From Hallerella sp964397425 (GTDB lineage Bacteria; Fibrobacterota; Fibrobacteria; Fibrobacterales; Fibrobacteraceae): DNA of 64,000 bases. The notes under the pieces are model-generated. The model was not told the origin of the DNA and ran no database searches. It was given only the letters and a program-made list of their open reading frames with translations. The position numbers and the translations under genes are program-made. This document shows, piece after piece, positions 52,457 through 59,942 of this stretch; the stretch's first letter is position 1, and each line of letters opens with the position of its first letter. Where the stretch lies: contig CAYNID010000006.1 of NCBI GenBank assembly GCA_964397425.1, positions 1 to 64,000 on the forward strand, given 5' to 3'.

Positions 52457-53312
52457 ACAGAACCGCGCGCAAAAGGCGGAAAAAAGCATTTCAAAAAAAT
52501 TCCGCAGCAAGCTGTGGAGTCCATTTGTATCTGCCATCAAAACATATCGGTTGATTCGTCCCGGGGATAAAATTGCCGTCTGCATTTCGGGCGGCAAGGA
52601 TTCCATGCTTCTCGCGAAATTGATGCAAATGCTGCACCGTTACACAGAAGTTCCGTTTGACGTGGAATATCTGGTCATGGATCCGGGGTATAGCGCAAAG
52701 AACCGTGAAAAAATCGAAAGCAATGCGGCCTTGCTCGAAATTCCCATCCGGATTTTCAACACGGATATTTTTGATGTGGCCAATCGGGAAAAAAAATCGC
52801 CTTGTTACATTTGCGCCCGAATGCGCCGCGGGCATTTATACCGTTTTGCCCAAGATATGGGCTGCAATAAAATCGCCCTGGGACATCATTTTTCTGATGT
52901 TATCGAAACGACTGTTCTCAGCTTGTTTTACGGTTCTCAATTGCAGGCGATGCCGCCGATGCTCCACAGTCGGAATTTTGAAGGAATGGATTTAATCCGT
53001 CCACTTTATTCTGTCCACGAAGATGACATTGTCGCCTGGTGCCGTTATAACGATTTGCATTTTATCCAATGCGCATGCAAGTTCACGGAAAATGAAACGG
53101 GAGGCGATGGAGAAGAACGGAGCAAACGGAAAGAAGTCAAATTGCTGATCCGCCAATTGAAAAAGCTCAATCCCGGCATCGAAAAGAGCATTTTTCACGC
53201 AGTCCATTCCGTGTGCATCGAAACATTCCCCGGATTTAAAGCGGATGGGATACGGCATTCTTTTTTAGAACGCTTTGATGCGGAATCCGAATGGAAAACA
53301 TTTGAAAAATGA
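52446..53312 (+). CDS. TtcA-like PP-loop ATPase (tRNA thiolation)
   Basis: 288 residues from ATG 52446 (ATG 52434 also possible). PP-loop AVCISGGKDSMLLAKLMQ, the CYICARMRRG Cys pair and GHHFSDVIETTVLSLFYGSQ belong to the TtcA/TilS-like N-type ATP pyrophosphatases. TtcA 2-thiolates C32 of tRNA using an Fe-S cluster. Sequence ends with an unusual long C-terminal helix. The start overlaps the carboxypeptidase by 11 bases. Confidence 0.87.
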   Translation: MECEQNRAQKAEKSISKKFRSKLWSPFVSAIKTYRLIRPGDKIAVCISGGKDSMLLAKLMQMLHRYTEVPFDVEYLVMDPGYSAKNREKIESNAALLEIPIRIFNTDIFDVANREKKSPCYICARMRRGHLYRFAQDMGCNKIALGHHFSDVIETTVLSLFYGSQLQAMPPMLHSRNFEGMDLIRPLYSVHEDDIVAWCRYNDLHFIQCACKFTENETGGDGEERSKRKEVKLLIRQLKKLNPGIEKSIFHAVHSVCIETFPGFKADGIRHSFLERFDAESEWKTFEK

Positions 53313-53320
53313 AGCTTTGA

Positions 53321-53733
53321 TTAAAGAACGATAATTACAGTTCCGGCGGCAATCAAAATTGTCCCGAGGGTGGCTTTGGCTGAAAATGGTTCGTGAAGAA
53401 AAATAAAGGCCAAAATCAAAGTGAGAACCAAGCTCAATTTGTCGATGGGAATGACTTTGGAAACATCGCCTGTTTGGAGTGCTTTGTAGTAGCAAAGCCA
53501 CGAAGCGCCGGTGGCGATTCCCGAAAGGATGAGGAATAACCAACTTTTTTGCTGATGTTTACGATTTCACCTTGGACATTTGTAATGAAAACCATGCTCC
53601 ACGCCATCATGAGCACGATGATAGTCCGGATTGCCGTCGCAAGAGTGGAATTGACGTTTTCAATTCCAACTTTTGCTAAAATGGCTGTCAGTGCGGCAAA
53701 TAGGGCCGATCCGATGGCGAAAAACAGCCACAT
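53321..53733 (-). pseudogene. EamA-type membrane protein with a one-base frameshift
   Basis: The frame from ATG 53733 encodes MWLFFAIGSALFAALTAILA... to NISKK, then leaves the family sequence. In another frame the protein continues as LFLILSGIATGASWLCYYKA, VIPIDKLSLVLTLILAFIFL and ends ILIAAGTVIIVL at a TAA at 53321-53323. Inserting one A in the A6 run near 53551-53556 restores a 138-residue EamA half-transporter with four or five helices. The break is in a homopolymer, so a sequencing or assembly error, phase variation or a fresh mutation are all possible. Last gene of the envelope operon, five bases after the RND gene. Confidence 0.8.
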
Positions 53734-53737
53734 GGCT

Positions 53738-56323
53738 TTATTTGCAGTCTTTTTTCTTCAGGAGGGTTCCGCAGAGGAACATGGAGAAGAGGACGCTGGT
53801 CACCAAGAACACGGCGATGCCGATGCATGCGAGATGTCCGATTCCCTGGAGACCGCGGTGGGTGGTGAACAGGAAACCGACAAATCCGGCGATAGTCGTC
53901 AGGGAACTGGCGATGACATCGCGCCCAGTCGTATCCAACAGTTTGCGGAGGGAATGCTCTTTGTTTGACGCCCAATCCGTGATGAAATAAATGGTCGAAT
54001 CAATCCCAATGCCCAAAGCCATCGGGATGACAATGACGTTGTAAATGCTGATTTTTCCAAAGTCAAAGAAGTGCGTGAGGAATCCGAGAAGTCCTAGTGT
54101 GATAAGGAATCCCATGCCAAAAGAAATCCCGCCGGTGAGGAAAAGTTTCGGTTTGCGGAACGAAATGACCATTGTCAGCAGAATGACGACGATGATGGCG
54201 ATAGCCAATTTGTAGCTGTCTTCTTTTACGGATTCAATGACATCGGAAAGGATGAATTGCGAAGAGAAGGTCCGCAGGTTTTCTCCGTCAAAATTCCAGT
54301 GGCCGTAACGGTCTTGGAATTTGTGGAGCGCATTGGCGTCCCAACTGGGGAAGTCTCCGTAGATAAATCCGGTTTTTCCATAAGAGCCGTCTTTTTCGCG
54401 GAGAAGGTCCAAGGTCCATTCGGGAATGTCTTCGGGGGAGAACGTGTTTTCCACTTTCGCCAATTGGCGGAGCGTGGCGATGTTCGAAGAATCTTCTCCC
54501 GTGGCGCGGTCAAAAATCCGGGCGCTTGCCAAATCCCTGATCTCTTCGATGACTTCTAATCGGGCGTTTTGGGAATCTTGCGGCGGCACGAAGGTTTTGA
54601 GCGTGAGGAAACTGCCGAGCATCGGGTCTTTTTCTTCGAGAAGACGATACATGAGCGTATCGTAAAGCTTATCCAGCTGCTCTGGCTTAGAGCCCATCAC
54701 GGCGGCGGGGGTGGAGGATTTCGCCTTGCCGGAAGCGGTTGTCACCTTGGTTGAAATTTTGTTCTTCTTTTGCGTGTTGTCTGTCGAAACGCGGCGCAAA
54801 TTGCGCAAGTTGTGTTCAAAGTCCACATATTGACAATAATAAATGGAAACGCCGCCGATTAAAAAGCCCACGATGGCGGCACCCGTGAAGAATTTCCGGA
54901 TTTTCGCTTCGCTCCAGGATTTGGGCAAAAGGCTGCTTGTCGGTGCAGGCGGAATTCCGCCAAGGCATTTGACAAAAACCGGAAGCACAAGGAAAGAGGT
55001 GATCATGCTGAACAGAACACCCATCGAGGCGACGATTCCAAATTCGTAGAATCCGCGGAATTGGGAGGTCAAAAGGGTGAGGAATGCGGCGATGGTCGTG
55101 AAGCTTGCCAAGATGAACGGCTTGCACATTTTCTTTTGGGCGTTTTCCAAAACCTCTTCGAGGGTGGCGAATTTGTGCAGCATCTTTTGCGCTGTTCCCA
55201 ACATGTGAATGGAATAGTCTATGCCGATGCCCAAAATAATCGAGGCGACAAAAACGGTGAACGGGTTGAATTTCCCATAGAAAAGGGCTGTGAAAGCTAA
55301 AGTCGGAATGCAGGCGTAAAGTACGGTAGCCGTCAGCAAAATCGGACCCTTGGCGCTGCGCAAAAAGAAAACGGCGAGGAAAAAGATGAGGACCAGACTT
55401 ATTCCAAAAGAGAATGTACTGTCGTTTGCAATGTCATCGACTTCTTTTAACCCTTCATAAGTTCCTTCGACGGTGAATCGCGTGGGAACAGGATAATTTT
55501 TACTGTTGAAGTATTGCAGAAGCGTGTCGGTGCGGGCCAAAATATGCGTGACGAATTCATAATCGGTCGACGGCTTTAACAACTTGGCGTTGACGACTCC
55601 GTTGAAGAGAATTTTCCCGGTGCTGTCCGGTTTGGGGCTGCCTATCAGGCGCGTTTTCAGCCGGGAGGGAACGGTCGACTTGGAATCCCATTCGGAGGAT
55701 TTGCTCTCTGTTTTTGCGGAATCTTTTTGAAAGAAGGAATCAAAAGCGCTCAGGGCTTCATCGGGAAGTCCCAGCTCTTGTGGAATGCTGGCATCAAACC
55801 AGACGCGTTCTTTTTTTTCTTGTGGGATGTTGTCCGAAAGCAAATCGACGACAAGCGGCCCATTTTCACGCCCGATTTCTTGTTGGACATCTTCCAGATT
55901 ATCGCGAATCTTTTCAAGATGTTTCATCGGAAGATAAAGGAGGGCGTTGTCTTTGAAAAATTGATTTTCGTTATCGATCTGTGTCGAAACAAAATCGCCT
56001 TGCCAATTTTTGTGGATGTAATCGGTGATGGAATCCTGCATGGCGGCGACAAGGTCGACATCTTCGCTTTGAATCGCTATCATGAACCTGTCGGTGCTGC
56101 CGAACCGTTCGTAGGATTCGTTCAGAGCGATGACGCTTGGCGTTTTTTCCGGGAGCAGGTGCGCCAAATCCGCGTCGAGTTTCAATCCCGGATAAACGAG
56201 AATGGGAAACGCAAACACGAGCGCGAGCAAAATGTAAAATGCCAGTGCTTTGTAAGGGTGCTTGCAAATGAGGGGAATGTACCAGCCCGAAAATCTTTCA
56301 ATGAGCGTTTTTTTTGTAGCCAT
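53738..56323 (-). CDS. RND/MMPL-superfamily lipid exporter
   Basis: 861 residues, about 12 membrane helices in two halves (first helix about 25-45; SSD-like helices about 320-470 and 700-850). Each half has a large periplasmic loop. Motif segments FGISLVLIFFLAVFFLRSAK, SIILGIGIDYSIHMLG and VIPMALGIGIDSTIYFITDW match MMPL/HpnN-type predicted exporters. Likely moves lipids or hopanoid-like compounds to the outer membrane. In an operon with a glycosyltransferase and an LTA-synthase-like enzyme. Confidence 0.88.
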   Translation of the reverse strand: MATKKTLIERFSGWYIPLICKHPYKALAFYILLALVFAFPILVYPGLKLDADLAHLLPEKTPSVIALNESYERFGSTDRFMIAIQSEDVDLVAAMQDSITDYIHKNWQGDFVSTQIDNENQFFKDNALLYLPMKHLEKIRDNLEDVQQEIGRENGPLVVDLLSDNIPQEKKERVWFDASIPQELGLPDEALSAFDSFFQKDSAKTESKSSEWDSKSTVPSRLKTRLIGSPKPDSTGKILFNGVVNAKLLKPSTDYEFVTHILARTDTLLQYFNSKNYPVPTRFTVEGTYEGLKEVDDIANDSTFSFGISLVLIFFLAVFFLRSAKGPILLTATVLYACIPTLAFTALFYGKFNPFTVFVASIILGIGIDYSIHMLGTAQKMLHKFATLEEVLENAQKKMCKPFILASFTTIAAFLTLLTSQFRGFYEFGIVASMGVLFSMITSFLVLPVFVKCLGGIPPAPTSSLLPKSWSEAKIRKFFTGAAIVGFLIGGVSIYYCQYVDFEHNLRNLRRVSTDNTQKKNKISTKVTTASGKAKSSTPAAVMGSKPEQLDKLYDTLMYRLLEEKDPMLGSFLTLKTFVPPQDSQNARLEVIEEIRDLASARIFDRATGEDSSNIATLRQLAKVENTFSPEDIPEWTLDLLREKDGSYGKTGFIYGDFPSWDANALHKFQDRYGHWNFDGENLRTFSSQFILSDVIESVKEDSYKLAIAIIVVILLTMVISFRKPKLFLTGGISFGMGFLITLGLLGFLTHFFDFGKISIYNVIVIPMALGIGIDSTIYFITDWASNKEHSLRKLLDTTGRDVIASSLTTIAGFVGFLFTTHRGLQGIGHLACIGIAVFLVTSVLFSMFLCGTLLKKKDCK

Positions 56324-56409
56324 AAGTCAAATATATAAATATTCGATTTTTAGCTAGATAAAAGGCTTGCTGTATCCGACAAATCGCCTTGGAACGGTTG
56401 TAAGCGGCG

Positions 56410-58368
56410 TTATTCCGAAGGCAGCATTTTGTCGTTGCGGAGCAGGGATCTCAAAACGCGGCTTGCGCCGATTGCGCGAAGTTTCCAGTCGATGGAAAGG
56501 GAGTCTGTCGAACGGGAATATTCTCCGTTTTTGCCCACGTAAACTTCTTCGTTTTCTAGTCCGCCCGTCAAGACGGAATCCCGGAATCCGAGGAAGTAGG
56601 CGTTTTGCGTGTAGAAAAGCGACGGTTGTTTTGCGGGACGCTTTTCGGAAAGCAAATCGTAGCCCCAAAAATGATTCGGTCCGCGTACTTGTGCCAAATC
56701 CAAAATGGTCGGCCCCACATCTAGTTGAGAGGCGACGTCGTCGCGGATTTCTAAGCCGTGGAAGAGATTTGTGTCCGCAGAAAAAATTCCCAAAAAAATT
56801 TGCGAAGCGGCGACTCCCAAGGGTTGCGGAACGCGGTAATCAAGCGAATCGACGGGCGTATCGTGGTCGCCTAAAATGAGAATGACTGTCTTTTCGAAAT
56901 CCGGACGGGCGGCGAGCGCGCTGAAAAAACGGCCCAATTGCAAATCGGTGTAACGGACCGCGTTGCGGTAACGGAGCATGGCGTCATCGGGCTTTGGTGC
57001 GAATGATTCCGGGTAATTGTAAAATGGAATGTGCGAGGCGATGGTGTTGAACGTCAACAGCCAGTTTTTGTCGGTCGGGAGCTTTTCTAGCGTGCTAATC
57101 GCCCTGTCAACGCCAAGGCTGTCCATGGTTCCCGGGATTTCGGGGTCTTCTAACGCGCTCCATTCGCCGTAAAATTTTTCGATGAAGGGAAGCGTGTGGT
57201 CAAAAATCGGATTTGAAATAGTGACGTATGCGCGGGTGTAATCGGTCAGGTATTCCGGGAATCCCTTGAAATGGTTCGAAGCGTAAAAACTCGGCAAATC
57301 GCGGTTCGGATGCGAAGGAAATCCCAGGTAAGTGGACATTGTCCCGCGAACGGTCGGGTAGCTGCCGCTGAAGGCGCGCTTGAACCAAAGCGCCCCGCCG
57401 CTGTTTGGAAAGTATCCTCCATTTGCCAGTTTCCAAATGTGCGGAGCGAACGCCGTGTCGCCTTCGAGCATCTGGTTGAAAACGCGCCCCTTGAAAGACT
57501 CGCCAAAAATCAAAACGATGTTGTAAGGATGCTCCGCCTTGAATGGAACAGCCGAAGCGTTCCGGAATCCGGGGTAATCCGCATGGATCCTCGCCGCGGA
57601 GAAATCCTTTGGGAGGAATGCGTCCAAGTCGGCGACAAGTTCTTCTGTCACCGTGTAATTGTCTTTCACGAATTCGAAAGTCTCTTCGGCGGCGATGTGC
57701 AAAATGGGCGCTGTCAGCGTGTGCTTTCCCAAGGTGAAGCGCATATCGACGGGAATGTTGAAAACGGGAATTGTCCTGACTCCGCGCGTTCCCGCCAAAA
57801 ACAGCCAAAGGGGAAGGGATGAAAGGATGAGCCCCGAAACAAGCATCGCCACAGGGAGTTTTTTGCCGAAAACGGGAGCTGTTTTGATGTTTTCCTTTTT
57901 CTGCTTTTGGCGACGTTTTGTGTAAAAAATGCAAAAGGTGACTGCCGCGGCTATAATGATGAACAGCGTTCCCAAATACAACGCTGTTCCCGGTTCGTTT
58001 CCGAGGGTAGAGGTCGTTGTGGAATCAAAAATGTTCGAAGGGTGAAAATACGTGCGGATGTAAGAATAGGAAAGGCGCTGGTGGGTGAAGCGGAAAACTT
58101 CGTAATCGACAATGGCGAAGAAGAAGTAGAAAACGTAAAAAAGGGAAAGGGCGCGAGGAGCCTTGGCAAAGGCGAACAGGGAAGACATGACGAGAATGGC
58201 GCCGTAAGCCATGGACAATTGCCATGGAATTTTCCCGGAGAACATTTCGAGCATGGAAAGTCCCAGGGGATCGGGAAGCGCGTAAAAAAAGACGAGCAAA
58301 AGGGTCTGGATAAAGAACGCGAAAAGCGTGATGCCGAGGATGGGATTTTTGAAATAGCGCATATTCAA
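56410..58368 (-). CDS. LTA-synthase-like membrane sulfatase/phosphotransferase (second copy)
   Basis: 652 residues: five N-terminal membrane helices and a periplasmic alkaline-phosphatase-like domain. Landmarks: VLIFGESFKGRVFNQML (first metal ligand), SGSYPTVRGTMSTYLG (nucleophile Thr), FNTIASHIPFYNYP, and ILGDHDTPVDS. Paralogous in layout to 7415-9406, but sequence is clearly diverged. Probably transfers a phospho-alcohol to a surface glycan or lipid; substrate not readable. Lies 28 bases after the glycosyltransferase. Confidence 0.85.
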   Translation of the reverse strand: MNMRYFKNPILGITLFAFFIQTLLLVFFYALPDPLGLSMLEMFSGKIPWQLSMAYGAILVMSSLFAFAKAPRALSLFYVFYFFFAIVDYEVFRFTHQRLSYSYIRTYFHPSNIFDSTTTSTLGNEPGTALYLGTLFIIIAAAVTFCIFYTKRRQKQKKENIKTAPVFGKKLPVAMLVSGLILSSLPLWLFLAGTRGVRTIPVFNIPVDMRFTLGKHTLTAPILHIAAEETFEFVKDNYTVTEELVADLDAFLPKDFSAARIHADYPGFRNASAVPFKAEHPYNIVLIFGESFKGRVFNQMLEGDTAFAPHIWKLANGGYFPNSGGALWFKRAFSGSYPTVRGTMSTYLGFPSHPNRDLPSFYASNHFKGFPEYLTDYTRAYVTISNPIFDHTLPFIEKFYGEWSALEDPEIPGTMDSLGVDRAISTLEKLPTDKNWLLTFNTIASHIPFYNYPESFAPKPDDAMLRYRNAVRYTDLQLGRFFSALAARPDFEKTVILILGDHDTPVDSLDYRVPQPLGVAASQIFLGIFSADTNLFHGLEIRDDVASQLDVGPTILDLAQVRGPNHFWGYDLLSEKRPAKQPSLFYTQNAYFLGFRDSVLTGGLENEEVYVGKNGEYSRSTDSLSIDWKLRAIGASRVLRSLLRNDKMLPSE

Positions 58369-58395
58369 AACAATTTAGATAAGCCGTTGAATTTT

Positions 58396-59574
58396 TTACC
58401 CGGCGTTCAATATGAAATCAACTGCTTTTTCCAAATCGGCGGTTTGACGCGCGTGAACATGGGCATAACGGGCTTTGGCGCGTTCCGCATACAGTGCGTA
58501 AATGGAGGAATCGAGCAGTTGGAGGATTCGGTTCGCCATTTCGCTTTGAGAATACGGATCAAAGTAGATGGCGGCGTCTCCGCAAATTTCCGGAATGGAT
58601 GTTGTGCCGCTTGCTGCGACGGGAACGCCGTAGCGCATTGACTGTAGCGGAGGATAGCCGAAGCCTTCGTTTAGTGATGGGAATAAAAACGCGTAGGCGT
58701 TTTTATGTAGAACTTCCAATTCGCCGGATTCAACGTAGTCCAGGAATACGAAGCGTTCCGGGTGACGTAAATGCCGCCTGTAAACTTGGGGATTTGTCAC
58801 CCCGGTGACAACGACGTGGTGCGGAAAACGGTCATGATCCAAATCCATCAAATCGTCGAAAGCCCGGACGGCGCGCCAATTGTTCTTTTCCCAACGGGCG
58901 CCGCTGGTGAGCAGAAAATACTGTTTGGGGCGAATACCCGAAGGAAGCTGCCCTTTGGGCGCGATTTCGCGCATTGGACTGTAAAATACGGGAATGCGCG
59001 CATCCATCAGTTGCGGGAAAAACGCCCGGATGGAAGCGCGGCTGTGTTCGCTCACGGTCATGACTTGCACGGAACCATTCGCGATGCGGTCTGCCACGGC
59101 TTGGTATTTGGGCTTGTAGAAATGTTTTTTCCAACATTCCCGGTAACGCAGCAGGGCTTCTCCTTTTTGGGAAAGGGTCCGCGCAAAGAAAATTCCCATG
59201 GGATGGTACCGCATTTCCAAAGCCCGGACTCCGTGCCAGGTGAAAACGAAACGGCGAACAGAAATGTCCCATTTTTTTTCAAGGGAAAAAAGCGGCGTGT
59301 AAAACGTATCGACAGCGTTTTCGTCGACAATGGATTGCGGGGAATTCTTGCGGATGTCGCACATTGGAATTCGGTTTTCCCGACAGGCGTTCAGAATTTC
59401 CGGATCCAGATATTTTTGGGAATCGTAAGCGCAAAGAAAATGGATTTCCGCAGATTTCTGGGAACGCAGGCGTTCGACGATTTTCCAAAACAGGACTTCG
59501 CCGTAAGAGCCGCCACCATGAAATTTGGCGCTGTGGATGGGCTGAACCGCTGTGAGGTTGAAGAGAATGTTCAC
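58396..59574 (-). CDS. Family 4 glycosyltransferase
   Basis: 392 residues from GTG 59574, chosen because CCGAGG lies at a suitable distance; an upstream TTG at 59607 would add 11 unlikely residues. GT-B fold: N-terminal ILFNLTAVQP, GGGSYGEVLFWKIVERL, then the C-terminal donor-binding block NAYAFLFPSLNEGFGYPPLQ, SMRYGVPVAASGTTSIPEIC. First gene of the minus-strand envelope operon, so it probably builds the glycan or glycolipid modified by the next products. Confidence 0.88.
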   Translation of the reverse strand: MNILFNLTAVQPIHSAKFHGGGSYGEVLFWKIVERLRSQKSAEIHFLCAYDSQKYLDPEILNACRENRIPMCDIRKNSPQSIVDENAVDTFYTPLFSLEKKWDISVRRFVFTWHGVRALEMRYHPMGIFFARTLSQKGEALLRYRECWKKHFYKPKYQAVADRIANGSVQVMTVSEHSRASIRAFFPQLMDARIPVFYSPMREIAPKGQLPSGIRPKQYFLLTSGARWEKNNWRAVRAFDDLMDLDHDRFPHHVVVTGVTNPQVYRRHLRHPERFVFLDYVESGELEVLHKNAYAFLFPSLNEGFGYPPLQSMRYGVPVAASGTTSIPEICGDAAIYFDPYSQSEMANRILQLLDSSIYALYAERAKARYAHVHARQTADLEKAVDFILNAG

Positions 59575-59622
59575 GCAAGGACCTCGGCAATGGAGTTTCT
59601 CTGGCAAAGATAGAACATTTCC
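59575..59622. other. Spacer between glycosyltransferase start and tracrRNA
   Basis: Holds the ribosome binding site of the glycosyltransferase; nothing else recognised. Confidence 0.4.
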
Positions 59623-59653
59623 AAAAAAGAGAGCGACAGGAAGCCTGCCGCTC
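59623..59653 (-). terminator. tracrRNA terminator hairpin
   Basis: Minus-strand stem GAGCGGCAGG / CCTGTCGCTC (one G-T pair), loop CTT, then CTTTTTT-type T run (59623-59628). Confidence 0.85.
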
Positions 59654-59704
59654 TAAATGTTTTCACAACGGAATAATCCTTATTGTGAATTGCTTTCAGA
59701 TTAT
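59623..59704 (-). ncRNA. tracrRNA of the type II-C CRISPR system
   Basis: Read on the minus strand, the order is anti-repeat (CTGAAAGCAATTCACAAT), nexus-like hairpin CACAA...TTGTG around TAAGGATTATTCCG, the linker GAAAACATTTA, then a stem GAGCGGCAGG / CCTGTCGCTC and T6. The AAGGATTATTCCGTTGTG core is the familiar tracrRNA core of Bacteroidota/Fibrobacterota type II-C systems. The anti-repeat predicts repeats beginning near TTGTGAATTGCTTTCAG. The 5' end is inferred from a TATATT box (59711-59716); a longer form is possible. Confidence 0.85.
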
Positions 59705-59710
59705 GGATAC

Positions 59711-59716
59711 AATATA
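59711..59716 (-). promoter_or_regulatory. Putative -10 box of the tracrRNA
   Basis: TATATT on the minus strand, seven bases before the expected tracrRNA start. The -35 region is weak. An alternative TTGACA at 59794-59799 lies further upstream with a poor -10. Confidence 0.4.
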
Positions 59717-59839
59717 CATTCATTTTGGGAAAATTGCTCGGAGAAAATGAAAATTTTGAATTGAAAAGGGAATGATTCGAGATTGACTGAAAATGTCAAT
59801 TTGAATAGTTAGTTTTTAAAATTTTCTTGTGATTGAAAC

Positions 59840-59901
59840 TTGCATCCCATAGGATGCAAAATGCCAAAATGGGTGCATTTTTCAAGATGTTTGTTTATAT
59901 T
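59840..59901 (+). promoter_or_regulatory. cas9 promoter region with overlapping inverted repeats
   Basis: A perfect 8-bp inverted repeat TTGCATCC-CATA-GGATGCAA (59840-59859) overlaps a second one, AAAATGC (59858-59864) with GCATTTT (59875-59881). TATATT (59896-59901) is the probable -10 box, which puts the second repeat over the -35 region. GGAG (59932-59935) precedes the cas9 GTG. Looks like an operator or attenuator. Confidence 0.45.
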
Positions 59902-59942
59902 GAAGAGGGTTTTGTCAAAATCAATTCAGCACGGAGAGTATC

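Noticed and set aside
59676..59720. A degenerate CRISPR repeat or one-repeat array upstream of cas9
   Set aside because: The repeat-like sequence occurs once, and on the other strand it is the anti-repeat of a complete tracrRNA with nexus and terminator. No spacers or second repeat exist in the window.
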